Positions 28,684-38,410 are shown, counted from the first letter of the stretch. The stretch is DNA of 57,537 bases from an uncultured Eubacteriales bacterium (GCA_905210485.1 CAJLXA010000007.1:1-57537), one strand, 5' to 3'. The notes: generated by a model from the letters alone, not told the origin. Made by a program: numbers and translations.

Positions 28684-28713
28684 TTGACAAAAGGCCGGTG
28701 CTTATGATAGAAT
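28684..28713 (+). promoter_or_regulatory. Promoter of zinc-ribbon/lipoprotein operon
   Basis: TTGACA (28684-28689), 18 bp, TAGAAT (28708-28713); about 90 bases of leader precede the gene. Confidence 0.6.
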
Positions 28714-28810
28714 AATTTCATGCTGCAATTAGCTTTATTTAATTTATATAATATTATGTCATATTCGGTTCGGAATACGGAAAACGAATACGGAAATTGC
28801 GGAGGTGTCT

Positions 28811-30133
28811 ATGAATCATAGCAATGAGGAGCCTATAACGGCTCCCGACGTAAGAAATGGCATACCGGGAGCACGTGGCGCCGGAGCGCCCGTCGTTTGC
28901 CATATGTGTATGCACATCAATCCCCCCGGCAGTACGGAGTGCGTGATGTGCGGAAATGACCTGCCGTCCGACCTCATTGTTTTGCAACGTGCCGTGAAGA
29001 AACGCCGTGTGTCTCTCGGTTTGCCGGAAGAGGAAAAGGCCGAGGCACCGAAAGCGACGGTTGCGTCTCCGGCAATTGTACAGACTGCATCCGACGCGGC
29101 GCCCGAAAATGAGATGCCGCTGTTTGATAACGGCGAAACATTGCCCGATAACGCGGCGACAGCTTCCCCCGCTCCCGAAGCGGCGGAGCCCGAAATACCG
29201 TATACGGTTCCCGTTTTTGACGACGATGACGATGACGAGTCTTATGACGGCAAGCACGCCGATGAACCTCATGCGATTGCGGCCCCTGTCGTCGCGCCGG
29301 CGGTTCCCGCGGAAGTTCCGGCGCCTGTTACGGAACCCGCGCCGATAGCCGAGAAACCTGCAAAAGCCGAAGTTCCCGCAGAGACCCCCTCCGCATCGGT
29401 TCCCGCGGAGAAACAGGAAGACACCGCTCCCGAACAGACGGTTACCGCGACGGATAACGACGCCGCCGAAGCGGAAGACGGCGAAAGAGACCTTGAGGAT
29501 ATTCTTCTTGAAAACGAAGACACGGAAGAACCCACAGAGGAAGTTGCCGCGCCGTCGAAAGAGCCGGAAACGCCTGCCGGTCCTTCCGAAAAGGATCTCA
29601 AAACGCTGAAACGTATTGAGGTCGGAAAATCTTTTGCCTATTATCTTCCCGATGAAATCTACACCGAAGAAAAAGACGACACGCCGTCCGACCGCAAAGA
29701 GGAACTGCCGCTTAACGCCGCCCGTCTGTTGCGGCGCGACAAGGTGAACGAGATTCTTCGCGAACTCAGCGATTCTTATTATGATCTTTACCGTTATACA
29801 TTGAAAACGGACGCCGAGAAAGAGCAGTATACGGCGGTGCTTCTTGTCCGTGAACAGGAGCAGCTTGAAGCGGAACTGCGGTTCCTTGTTGCAGACGCAC
29901 GCACGAAAAAAGTGGTGCTTTCCGATACCGATGCATTGTATAACTATATGCTTCGCCGGTGCACAACGGGTTATGCCCTGGCGAAAGATTTCCGAAAGAA
30001 AAACGATCTCTTTCTCCGCGAGGTTTCCCGCGTTGTGGAAGAACATAAGAGAAGAAAACCGAAGAAAATTCCTCCCTATGTGACGCTGGAACCCACCGAA
30101 GAAGAAAAGAAAAAGCAGAAAGAAGGATTCTGA
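28811..30133 (+). CDS. Zinc-ribbon protein with long acidic low-complexity linker
   Basis: A 440-residue soluble protein I cannot name. An N-terminal zinc ribbon (CHMC...CVMC, about residues 30-47) is followed by about 240 residues rich in Ala, Pro, Glu and Asp (including DDDDDDE) and a C-terminal helical domain (about 270-440) rich in charged residues. No signal or membrane segment is present. ATG at 28811 follows GGAGG. It ends two bases before a giant lipoprotein gene, so the two are co-transcribed. The layout suggests a cytoplasmic scaffold or adaptor; this is inference. Confidence 0.75.
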   Translation: MNHSNEEPITAPDVRNGIPGARGAGAPVVCHMCMHINPPGSTECVMCGNDLPSDLIVLQRAVKKRRVSLGLPEEEKAEAPKATVASPAIVQTASDAAPENEMPLFDNGETLPDNAATASPAPEAAEPEIPYTVPVFDDDDDDESYDGKHADEPHAIAAPVVAPAVPAEVPAPVTEPAPIAEKPAKAEVPAETPSASVPAEKQEDTAPEQTVTATDNDAAEAEDGERDLEDILLENEDTEEPTEEVAAPSKEPETPAGPSEKDLKTLKRIEVGKSFAYYLPDEIYTEEKDDTPSDRKEELPLNAARLLRRDKVNEILRELSDSYYDLYRYTLKTDAEKEQYTAVLLVREQEQLEAELRFLVADARTKKVVLSDTDALYNYMLRRCTTGYALAKDFRKKNDLFLREVSRVVEEHKRRKPKKIPPYVTLEPTEEEKKKQKEGF

Positions 30134-30135
30134 CC

Positions 30136-33100
30136 GTGAGTAAGAAGACAAACCGACCGAACGGCCGTGCGCCGAAAAACACAAGAAAAACATGGCAAAG
30201 ACTGATCACGCCCGCCGCTCTGCTCCTCGTACTTGTTGTGGGATTATTGCTCACTGGGTGCGGCGGTTGCGCCGGGTGCGCCGCCAATAAGGCCGACGGC
30301 ACCTGCGGCGAAAAAATGAAATGGTCGCTTTCGGCAAACGGCATCCTGACGCTTTCCGGCAGCGGCGACATGACGTCCTACGCGACCGCGGCCGACGCGC
30401 CGTGGAAAAACAATGCCGCGGATATCAAGGAAGTACATATCGGTAAGGACATCACGTCGGTGTCCGTGCCCGCGTTTCTCGGTTGCACCGAACTTTCGCT
30501 TTTCCGTGTGGACAGCGAAAACACATCGTATACCACGGAGTGCGGCGTGCTTTTCACCAAAGACATGAAAACGCTTGTACTGTATACGATCGGCGCCGAC
30601 AGACCGATGTATGAAATTCCGGCCGGCGTCACTTCTGTCGGCAGTCGCGCCTTTTCCGGGGACGACGCGCTCACCATTCTTTCGATTCCCGCAAGCGTTA
30701 CGTCCATAGCGCTTGACGCATTTGACGGTTGCACGTCGCTGACCGAAGTGAAATACGGCGGCACGGCAGAAGCATACAGCGCCATGACGGCGGGCGGTTC
30801 GCCGTTCGGCAACAAGGTGACCGTGACCTGCACGAACGCGGACGGCAGTTCGGACAGCGGCCTCAATACGTCGCTTTCCTATGAATTTTACGCCGCGTCC
30901 GAAAAGGTGGAACGCGTCAATGCGAGCCTTCTGAAAGACAGCATGACGGTGTATATTGCCAAGGGCGGCAGTGCGTATATCGAATTTACGGTTCTTTGCG
31001 AACAGGCCGGTATATTCGGTTTCACTATGAAAGGCAATCACCAGAACGCCAAAATCGACTATCTCCGTCTGAAGAATCTGTCTGTCCGGAACTTTAACCT
31101 TTACGCTACGGGTCAGCGTACGACCGAATCTCCCGAAGCGGCCGATCTTACGGATCTTTCGCCGAACGATTATTGCATCACGGCCGACGCTTTCCGCGGC
31201 GATTATTCCGTGTACTCCGCGTATACATATCTTATTAAAGGTACAAACCGCATCCGCCTGTGGCTGACAAGCGGCGGTACCGACTGCGCAAGCCTCGGCC
31301 TTTATTCTTTCCGTCTTGACATGATAACGCCCGATACGGAAAATACCATGCATTTCTTCGCTACCGACGAAAAGGTTACGCAGACCATCGGTACAAAATC
31401 GCAGTACACGCAGGGAAATTACGACACCGGCTATTGCACGCGCGGTTCGACCGACAAAACGCAGTTGACGTTCACGGTTCCTGCCGACGCCGCCTATGAC
31501 GTATATGCGCTGGGCGTTGTGTCCAATTTCACCATCAAAGACGGAACGGGGTCTGACGCGGCCGTCGTTATGGACGTGCAGAAGATGCAGAATCCTTATG
31601 CCGGTTCCCAATCGGCCGGGTATTTCTATATCGGTACGACCGATACGCTGACGGCAGGTAAGCACGAACTTGTTGTAACAAGCAGCGCTTATATGAGTTA
31701 TGTTATGTTCATGCTTGTGCCGCAAGGTGAAGAACCTCTGCCGAAAGCCGAAGTTTCCGACAAGATACCGCTGAATGTGGCGGACGATGAAACCGATCTT
31801 ATGAAAGACGGTATAGAGGCTATCCGGATCAGCGGCGTCAACACGTATCAAAACGGCGTTCTGCACATCACGCAGGGTGAAAAGAGCCCCGTTTATATTA
31901 CGGTAGACGCGACGGAAGCCGGACTCTATCTCTTCCGTTTTGCGGGCATGTCCTCGGCACAGACAATCTACCTTGCCAATACGTCTCTGAAGAACGGCGG
32001 CGACGCCTCCCGCATGGCGGTGGTGAATGTTGACGCTTCCCGCGGCTGGCAGCGCGGCAGCGACGGATATGCCGACACCGGCTTCGAGGTCTATCTGAAT
32101 AAGGGCAAAAACGAACTGAAACTGTTTACGGACGGCGAACTGAATATGACCGGCCTGAAAATGAAGAAGATCGCCAACGCCCCGAACCTCTTGCTTGTTT
32201 CGACAGATTTCACCTACGGCGATACGGCCGAAGGCGGCACCAATTCCACCTATATGTATACGGTTCTCGCAAACGGCGATACGCTGACTTATCGCTTTAC
32301 CATTGATGCGGCGGGTACTTATAACTTTGCCGGCCTTCTGGGCGGCGGAACCGTTACCGTAACGCTGTATAACGGCGAAAACCGGGTGTTTGTCCGCGAT
32401 ATCACACCGCGTAACTCCATGAAGATCGGGGAATCCGCGTTCGGTGCAAAGGGTGCCACGGTGTATACCGACATCACGTCCGAAACGCTTACTCCCGGTA
32501 ATTATACGCTGGTGCTTACGGGCGGCGAAGATACATCTGCCGCCGGTGCGATCGGTCTCACTTCCGACGCCGCAAGCGACAAAACAAACTACCTCTTCAT
32601 GTCGCTTCCGAGCGAGCAGAACATCTATGTTCTCGGCGTCGGCAAATCCGGCAGAACCATCACGATCGACAATGTACTGGTACAGAACAGCGGCTTCTAT
32701 AAAGTAGAATTCAACTATTTGCTTGAGCGTCCGGAAGGCACAAAACAGTACGGTTATGTGCAGTCGTCCGCAATGCCCGGCGTTTATTCCGCGAACCGCG
32801 ACGTCGATCTCGGTACAAAATCCGAGGGCGGTTACTCGAAATATGTGTATTACACTTATCTCAAAGGCGGCGAAAGCAATACGATCACCTTTGATTATAA
32901 AGGTACAAACGCGACAATTTCCTCCATGCGTCTGACGTATGTTGCAACGCAACCCGTCAGCGGCGGCATCGGCTCGGTGTCGATGAATACCGGCGTGTAT
33001 GTGAAGGGAAAGCCGACACTGAGCGAGAATCATATAAACGAAGTGCGGATGCTGCGTGGCGACACGGATGCCAATCGCTCCACGCTGGTCTATACGCTGA

Positions 33101-34647
33101 CCGTACCTACGACCGGCATTTACGACCTCTCCGGCTATATCATGGCCGGTAACGGCGGTACTGTGAACGTTTCCGTGAAGAAAAAGGGCGGTGCCGAAAT
33201 CGTAAGCGGCACTTACGATATGACGGCGTTCCTGAAAACGGTGACGTACGACGGTTCCGAGATTGCACTTTATGTTCCCGACATTCTGAAAGGAATTTCT
33301 CTCGAAAAAGATACCGAATATGAAATCACGATGCATGCCGGTACACGCGGATACATCGACGTTTCGGCGGTATTCCTCTCGGTCGGAACACATGATCATG
33401 TTTACAGCGATACGCCTTCGCACTTCCCGCCGTCCTGCACGGTAAGCGGCTATGATTCTTACCTTTGCACGATCTGCGGTGCACGCGATCCCGCACGCAC
33501 GACGATCCTGCCGGCCATCGGCCATACTCCGGGAACCGATTATGTCACCGACCGCGAACCTACCTGCACCGAATACGGCGAAAAGTCCATTCACTGTACT
33601 GTCTGCAAGGGCTCCGTTGAGGGAACCGAAGAACTGATTCCGATGAAAGGGCATACATACCCCGAAGCCGGCCTGTATACGCTTGATACGGCGGCTACCT
33701 GCTCGCAGAACGGCGTGCGCAGTTACCACTGCACGGTTTGCGGCAACAGTATTCCCGGCACGGAAGAAGTCGTGAAGAAAACCGGCATACACAGCTATCA
33801 TATTGTGTCCGTTGACGCTTCCGGAACGGCAACGCTCTCCTGCGATGTTTGCGGCGTGCCTTCCAATACCAAGTATACGGTTGACATGACCGTTCCGTCC
33901 TATCTCGTTTCCGCGTCCGACATCACCATTGCCGCCGACGGAAAAACGGCAACGCTTGTATTCAATAATGTTGAAAAAGCGGGTATTTACTACCTGAAAC
34001 TGAAAGGTGCCGCATACACGGGCGGCGATACCAACAGTGCCTACATTGTGGCAACCTCCGGCAACGGTCTTGTTTCCAAAAACCGTGATACGGCGGCTTA
34101 CGGTACAGTGGCGATCGACGGGGACGGATATTCCCGTTACAGTTACGCGGTGTATCTCACCGTCGGCAACAACACGGTAACGCTGGCAACCAAGGGCGTA
34201 AAGATCACGGCGATTGCGGAAGCACGCGCCGCGCTTGCCGATACGCTCACCGACAGTTTCTTTGATAACCGTAAGACCGATTCCGCTGTCAACGGTACGT
34301 ACACGAATACCGCTACGCTCACAGCCGATCAGGACGGCATCTATGAACTTTCGGCGCTCGTGGGACTGTATCCCGGTCGTAATGCTGTTGCCGTATATAC
34401 GTTCACAGCGGCTGACGGAACAACTTTCAAGGTCTCCTACGACCTGAAAAAATTGCAGACGGCATATCAGGAAAATGAAAATATGAAAAACTATCTGCTT
34501 GACGGTTCTTCCGGCAGTACCCCCTATGCTCTGACGCTCGGCTATGTCTATCTCGCAAAAGGCGAATACACCGTTTCGGTACAGATCACATCGGTCGGTA
34601 CCGTGGGATACAGCGCGTCGAATATCACGTATATTCCCTCAAAATAA
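30136..34647 (+). CDS. Giant surface lipoprotein: LRR, repeated beta-domains, CxxC modules
   Basis: A 1503-residue lipoprotein. A membrane segment ends in the lipobox LLLTGC (Cys42). Residues about 60-225 are BspA-like leucine-rich repeats (IPASVTSIALDAFDGCTSL). Then come roughly eight beta-sandwich modules of 120-140 residues, each closing with a strand like VYLNKGKNELKLF or YTYLIKGTNRIRLW, reminiscent of CBM6/35-type folds. Between modules, at about 1110-1240, are four C-x-x-C modules (LCTICGAR, HCTVCKG, HCTVCGN, SCDVCGV) of a kind common in clostridial surface proteins. It starts with GTG after GAAGGA. It probably binds glycans or host material; exact role unknown. Confidence 0.85.
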   Translation: MSKKTNRPNGRAPKNTRKTWQRLITPAALLLVLVVGLLLTGCGGCAGCAANKADGTCGEKMKWSLSANGILTLSGSGDMTSYATAADAPWKNNAADIKEVHIGKDITSVSVPAFLGCTELSLFRVDSENTSYTTECGVLFTKDMKTLVLYTIGADRPMYEIPAGVTSVGSRAFSGDDALTILSIPASVTSIALDAFDGCTSLTEVKYGGTAEAYSAMTAGGSPFGNKVTVTCTNADGSSDSGLNTSLSYEFYAASEKVERVNASLLKDSMTVYIAKGGSAYIEFTVLCEQAGIFGFTMKGNHQNAKIDYLRLKNLSVRNFNLYATGQRTTESPEAADLTDLSPNDYCITADAFRGDYSVYSAYTYLIKGTNRIRLWLTSGGTDCASLGLYSFRLDMITPDTENTMHFFATDEKVTQTIGTKSQYTQGNYDTGYCTRGSTDKTQLTFTVPADAAYDVYALGVVSNFTIKDGTGSDAAVVMDVQKMQNPYAGSQSAGYFYIGTTDTLTAGKHELVVTSSAYMSYVMFMLVPQGEEPLPKAEVSDKIPLNVADDETDLMKDGIEAIRISGVNTYQNGVLHITQGEKSPVYITVDATEAGLYLFRFAGMSSAQTIYLANTSLKNGGDASRMAVVNVDASRGWQRGSDGYADTGFEVYLNKGKNELKLFTDGELNMTGLKMKKIANAPNLLLVSTDFTYGDTAEGGTNSTYMYTVLANGDTLTYRFTIDAAGTYNFAGLLGGGTVTVTLYNGENRVFVRDITPRNSMKIGESAFGAKGATVYTDITSETLTPGNYTLVLTGGEDTSAAGAIGLTSDAASDKTNYLFMSLPSEQNIYVLGVGKSGRTITIDNVLVQNSGFYKVEFNYLLERPEGTKQYGYVQSSAMPGVYSANRDVDLGTKSEGGYSKYVYYTYLKGGESNTITFDYKGTNATISSMRLTYVATQPVSGGIGSVSMNTGVYVKGKPTLSENHINEVRMLRGDTDANRSTLVYTLTVPTTGIYDLSGYIMAGNGGTVNVSVKKKGGAEIVSGTYDMTAFLKTVTYDGSEIALYVPDILKGISLEKDTEYEITMHAGTRGYIDVSAVFLSVGTHDHVYSDTPSHFPPSCTVSGYDSYLCTICGARDPARTTILPAIGHTPGTDYVTDREPTCTEYGEKSIHCTVCKGSVEGTEELIPMKGHTYPEAGLYTLDTAATCSQNGVRSYHCTVCGNSIPGTEEVVKKTGIHSYHIVSVDASGTATLSCDVCGVPSNTKYTVDMTVPSYLVSASDITIAADGKTATLVFNNVEKAGIYYLKLKGAAYTGGDTNSAYIVATSGNGLVSKNRDTAAYGTVAIDGDGYSRYSYAVYLTVGNNTVTLATKGVKITAIAEARAALADTLTDSFFDNRKTDSAVNGTYTNTATLTADQDGIYELSALVGLYPGRNAVAVYTFTAADGTTFKVSYDLKKLQTAYQENENMKNYLLDGSSGSTPYALTLGYVYLAKGEYTVSVQITSVGTVGYSASNITYIPSK

Positions 34648-34688
34648 AAAGCATTGCGGCTTTGTCCGGCAATGCGCCTGCAACAGGC

Positions 34689-34725
34689 AGACGGCAATTT
34701 GTATTAACAAATTGCCGTCTTTTTT
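34689..34725 (+). terminator. Terminator after the lipoprotein gene
   Basis: A perfect 13-bp stem (34689-34701 with 34708-34720, core ACGGCAATTTG), 6-base loop and T run. Confidence 0.92.
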
Positions 34726-34895
34726 ACAGCGCTATCAGAAAAACACAAGAGAAAAAGTCAATTATAAAAGAAGAACAAAGGAAAAAACGCGAACAGATTG
34801 TCCACATGCCTGATAAAGTAAAAACCATGATTTGTGTTTTTAACTAAAAAAATCGGGATTATATTGGTTATTTATACGAAAAGCACAAAAATATA

Positions 34896-34924
34896 TTGAC
34901 GTATCCCGATACCCTTGATATAAT
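34896..34924 (+). promoter_or_regulatory. Promoter of metallophosphoesterase pair with palindrome
   Basis: TTGACG (34896-34901), 17 bp, TATAAT (34919-34924). GTATCCCGATAC (34901-34912), a 5-2-5 palindrome, lies inside the spacer and could be a repressor site. Confidence 0.65.
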
Positions 34925-34964
34925 AGTATACGGCATATTCCGATTTCTGTAAGGGAGATACCGT

Positions 34965-36233
34965 ATGAAAAGAATTCTTTTGTTTCTGACAGCCTTTTTA
35001 CTCATCATGACATTGGTGGCCTGCGGAGACGAAACCAACGACGACAAAAACAGCGAAAGCGACAGTATTCGCGAAAGCATGGAGGACGGCACCGTGAAAA
35101 ATAATGATGAAATTAAGGAAATAGACTGGATCAACCGCGATTTTGATCTGGAACTTTTTGAAATTCCGATCCATTCTTCTGTCCGTACCGGCAAAGAAAG
35201 CCGCGTGATCTTCATTTCCGACATGCACATGAAATCATTCGGCGGCGTCGGCGGATATACCGACGCCGAAAGGCAACAATTGATGATCGATGCGCTGATC
35301 CGCGAGTATAAGACCGAAAGCAGTTACGATTGCGTGGTATTTGTCGGCGATATCATTAACAATAATGACGACCTGAAGAAAATCCGAAAAAGCGAGGGTG
35401 AAGATTACGTCTTCACCGAAAAAGAGGAAGAAGAGGCCGTTCGTACGTATAAGGATACCTACCTTTCGCAGCTGGAGGCGGAGGGAATACAGGTGTACTG
35501 CCTCAATGCGTCGCATGATTCGCTGTACGGCGATAATTTTGAAAACATTTTCGGATATGAACGCAACTATGTGTTGCGGGTCGGGACGACGGCCTATATC
35601 TGTGTGGACAGTTATGGCGGCCCGCGCGATACGGTCGTGAACGGTAACCGTACCGAGGAAACCATGTTTTCCGATATTCCCGACGATTTTCTTCAGAATG
35701 TCAAGAAATTTTTGGCGCATGATTACGTCGAACAGGCGTTTGTGGTGTCGCATTGGCCGGCGGATTATAAAAACGTGAAGGAACTGTATGCCTGCGAAAA
35801 GGTGCTCGGCGGTATTGCCGGACATACGCATTATAACTGGGTTGATCGTGCGAACGGAAAACCCTTGCTACAGACGGGGCATTTTTCGCGCGGATTTACC
35901 AAAATGATTTCGTGGGGACTTGGTTTCAAGCCGTTTGTTCCTCTTAACGACAGTGTTGTCGGTACTACGACCGATGAAGAAGGGCGTAAGAATAGAAAAG
36001 ACTACAGCGGAACGGGCTCGCCTTGGCAGTGGCGCGTGATGGAATATGTGAAAAACGGCGACAGCGCTATGATAGAATCCTATATGGTATTTCCGGAAAT
36101 GAACTATAAGGAATTTTCCAGTGACGGAAACCTTTTCCCGGCATTTACACAACCGTATATCGAGGCGCGGCCGTCTTTTCTCGGCGACAGCGCGCCGATC
36201 GACCGTTCGTATCTTTCGTTTTCCGTCCGCTGA
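34965..36233 (+). CDS. Metallophosphoesterase lipoprotein
   Basis: A 422-residue lipoprotein (lipobox LVAC, Cys20) with an acidic linker and a calcineurin-type phosphoesterase domain: ISDMH, FVGDII, NASHD and AGHTHYN hold the two-metal site. It would act outside the cell, possibly on phospholipids, nucleotides or phosphorylated glycans. AGGGAGATACC precedes the ATG. The next gene is a close paralogue without a signal peptide. Confidence 0.88.
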   Translation: MKRILLFLTAFLLIMTLVACGDETNDDKNSESDSIRESMEDGTVKNNDEIKEIDWINRDFDLELFEIPIHSSVRTGKESRVIFISDMHMKSFGGVGGYTDAERQQLMIDALIREYKTESSYDCVVFVGDIINNNDDLKKIRKSEGEDYVFTEKEEEEAVRTYKDTYLSQLEAEGIQVYCLNASHDSLYGDNFENIFGYERNYVLRVGTTAYICVDSYGGPRDTVVNGNRTEETMFSDIPDDFLQNVKKFLAHDYVEQAFVVSHWPADYKNVKELYACEKVLGGIAGHTHYNWVDRANGKPLLQTGHFSRGFTKMISWGLGFKPFVPLNDSVVGTTTDEEGRKNRKDYSGTGSPWQWRVMEYVKNGDSAMIESYMVFPEMNYKEFSSDGNLFPAFTQPYIEARPSFLGDSAPIDRSYLSFSVR

Positions 36234-36242
36234 CCGGAAGCG

Positions 36243-37418
36243 ATGGAGCGGGGACAAAAAGACCGAAAGCAGGCGGTACATATGGAAAAACATGATGGTA
36301 TTCAGAAAAGTATTTTGGAAAAACAGGGGCACAACACGGATGTTTTTACGATTCCGATTCATTCATCCGTCCGCACCGGGAACGAAAGTCGCCTGATTTT
36401 CGTTTCCGACATGCATCTTCAGTGTTTTTTCAACGTCGGCGGGTATACCGACGCCGAAAGACAGCAACGGCTGATGGAGGCATTGATCCGGGAGTATAAG
36501 ACCGAAAACAGTTATGACGCCGTGGTGTTTGTCGGCGATATCATTTCCAACGACGCCAATATCAATGCTCTGTGCGACCGATACGGAAAAGATCATATTT
36601 TTTCCGCCGATGAAGAAGAGCGTGCCATGCGGGAGTACAGGAATCGCTATCTTTCGCAATTGGAGACGGCGCACATTCCGTACTTTTGCATCAATGCTTC
36701 CCATGATTCTTTGTACGGTGAAAATTTTAAAAATATCTTCGGCTACGAACGTAATTATATTCTGCGTGCCGGCACTACCGCGTATATCTGCATGGATACC
36801 TACGGCGGGGAACGCGTGCCTTTGGGGACACATGGGAACGGACAAACAGCGGCCGCGGATATTCCCGAAGCCTTTCTTTCCGCTGTGCGGGAATATCTGA
36901 AAGACGAAGAAATCCGGCAGGCATTTGCGGTGTCGCATTGGCCGTCTGCGGGGACTGTTTTCGCTTCGCTTATGGCATCGGAAAAAGTGCTCGGCGGTAT
37001 TGCCGGTCACTCGCATTACAATTGGATTGACCGTGCAAACGGAAAGCCTTTGTTGCAGACAGGGCATTTTTCCCGCGCCAACACGAAACTTCTTACATGG
37101 GGACACGGCTTCAAACCGTTTGTTCCGCTGAATGACGGTATTGTCGGTACTACGACCGATGAGGAGGGGCGCGAAAATCACGGCGATTACAGCCGGACGG
37201 GTTCGCCGTGGCAATGGCGCGTGGCGGAATATGTGAAAGACGGCGACGGCGCCATGATAGAATCCTATATGGTATTTCCCGAAATGACTTATAAGGAATT
37301 TTCGTGCGACGGCCATCTTTTCCCGGCATTTACACAGCCGTATACCGAAGCGCGGCCGTCCTTTCTCGGCAGTGACGCGCCGGTTGACCGCTCCTATATT
37401 TCTTTCCCCGTAAAATAA
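36243..37418 (+). CDS. Metallophosphoesterase paralogue without signal peptide
   Basis: A 391-residue protein (or 378 if ATG at 36282 is used, after AGGCGG). From IPIHSSVRTG onward it matches the upstream gene closely, including VSDMH, FVGDII, NASHDSLYGENF and AGHSHYN; the AGHTHYN His-Thr-His becomes His-Ser-His. The lipoprotein leader is replaced by a short charged stretch, so this copy should stay in the cytoplasm. Tandem duplication is clear from the shared layout and the nine-base gap. Confidence 0.85.
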   Translation: MERGQKDRKQAVHMEKHDGIQKSILEKQGHNTDVFTIPIHSSVRTGNESRLIFVSDMHLQCFFNVGGYTDAERQQRLMEALIREYKTENSYDAVVFVGDIISNDANINALCDRYGKDHIFSADEEERAMREYRNRYLSQLETAHIPYFCINASHDSLYGENFKNIFGYERNYILRAGTTAYICMDTYGGERVPLGTHGNGQTAAADIPEAFLSAVREYLKDEEIRQAFAVSHWPSAGTVFASLMASEKVLGGIAGHSHYNWIDRANGKPLLQTGHFSRANTKLLTWGHGFKPFVPLNDGIVGTTTDEEGRENHGDYSRTGSPWQWRVAEYVKDGDGAMIESYMVFPEMTYKEFSCDGHLFPAFTQPYTEARPSFLGSDAPVDRSYISFPVK

Positions 37419-37422
37419 AAAA

Positions 37423-37474
37423 GAAGACTTTGCCGGTGCGCACCGATGGACGTGCGACAGGCAAGGTCTTTTTT
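37423..37474. terminator. Bidirectional terminator
   Basis: AAGACTTTGCC pairs with GGCAAGGTCTT with one mismatch around a long loop, flanked by A and T tracts. It serves the phosphoesterases (+) and the RNHCP gene (-). Confidence 0.7.
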
Positions 37475-37489
37475 ATGCGGGAAAATGTA

Positions 37490-37834
37490 TTATTGCTTTT
37501 CCGACGGAAGCGGAACGGCGGTCAGACGAATGATCAGATCGAGGTTATCCGGTTGCACTTTGGCGTCATAGGCGGCTTTGTTGCGCGTTATAGCGCCGCA
37601 CTTATCGCATTTCTGATACAGAATGTATCCGCGTTTGGGATCCGGTTCGGCGTGGATCGGGCGCATAATGCCGCCGCATGGATTCCGGCGATCTCCGGGC
37701 ATAATGTCCACATGGAGCGATGAAAGGCAGAACGGACAGTGATTCCGCGAGGTATAACCGAGCGGCAACACTTCTTTTTTGCAATTTTTGCAAATAAAAC
37801 CACTGTCATTTTTGGTGAAACGCTTGGTTTCCAT
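37490..37834 (-). CDS. RNHCP domain protein
   Basis: A 114-residue protein with the RNHCP motif (SRNHCPFCLSSLHVD) and two other CxxC pairs (CKNC, CDKC), indicating zinc binding. The family is widespread in Gram-positive bacteria but has no proven function. It is monocistronic. Confidence 0.85.
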   Translation of the reverse strand: METKRFTKNDSGFICKNCKKEVLPLGYTSRNHCPFCLSSLHVDIMPGDRRNPCGGIMRPIHAEPDPKRGYILYQKCDKCGAITRNKAAYDAKVQPDNLDLIIRLTAVPLPSEKQ

Positions 37835-37900
37835 ACATATCTTCCTATAATTTTAGAAATTCCGGGTATACTGTTTTCAGAATAAAGGGAGGATAATATT

Positions 37901-38284
37901 ATGCATCATATATATCGGTGTGTAACGGCATGGATTGCCGTTATGCTGTTTACGATGCTTGTGGGAATATGTCCGATGGCGGCAGTTGCCGAGACGACCA
38001 TGCCTGACAACAGTCTTATGGGGCAGGATCACGGTAGTATTGCCGGAACGGACAGCAGCGTCGGCGAGAGCCGGAACGACGGCCGCATCTCCGAGGGAAA
38101 TCTGGGACGCGATTCCGTGCCGCAGGTAGCAGCGGACGATAATACGCGCGGCGTTATCGGCATTACCATTGCCGTGGCAGTGGCGGTCGTTATAGTCGTT
38201 CTGATCGTCTGGATGATGCCGCATAAAGGAAAAAAAGGCGGCCGCGGAGGTACGCCTCCCGGCGGTGGCAGAAAAGAGCCGTAA
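37901..38284 (+). CDS. Small secreted protein with C-terminal membrane helix
   Basis: A 127-residue protein: signal peptide (about 1-30, cleavage near AVAET), a polar middle, a membrane helix (about 85-106) and a basic Gly/Pro-rich tail. GGGAGG precedes the ATG. I recognise no family; it resembles a small cell-surface anchor. Confidence 0.6.
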   Translation: MHHIYRCVTAWIAVMLFTMLVGICPMAAVAETTMPDNSLMGQDHGSIAGTDSSVGESRNDGRISEGNLGRDSVPQVAADDNTRGVIGITIAVAVAVVIVVLIVWMMPHKGKKGGRGGTPPGGGRKEP

Positions 38285-38341
38285 CGCCCGAAAGGCATCA
38301 TTTCTCCGTTATTATCGGAAACATTGTTTTCTCTCCGGTAT

Positions 38342-38365
38342 AAAAACCGCCGTCGGGCGGTTTTT
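38342..38365. terminator. Bidirectional terminator
   Basis: AAAAACCGCC (38342-38351) and GGCGGTTTTT (38356-38365), a perfect 10-bp stem with 4-base loop between convergent genes. Confidence 0.92.
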
Positions 38366-38410
38366 CTTTTTGCAGGAGATATACATAGAGGAAATGGGAT
38401 ACCGCCGCGG

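Larger units (their letters stand above)
28213..28810. other. Intergenic region with two divergent promoters
   Basis: About 600 bases, AT-richer than the surrounding genes. It contains the beta-helix promoter and dyad (28237-28295) and the promoter of the zinc-ribbon gene (28684-28713). I see no gene or known RNA between 28296 and 28683. Confidence 0.5.
34648..34964. other. Intergenic region with terminator and promoter
   Basis: Holds the terminator at 34689-34725, an A-rich stretch without a credible gene (34740-34850) and the promoter at 34896-34924. ATCGGGAT (34852-34859) and ATCCCGAT (34903-34910) form an inverted repeat reaching into the promoter. Confidence 0.5.

Noticed and set aside
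30244..33801. 1185-codon ORF antisense to the large lipoprotein
   Set aside because: It is a shadow frame caused by the GC-rich third positions of the real gene; no domain is recognisable.
34662..34847. 61-codon ORF after the lipoprotein gene
   Set aside because: It overlaps the terminator and is an A-rich chance frame.
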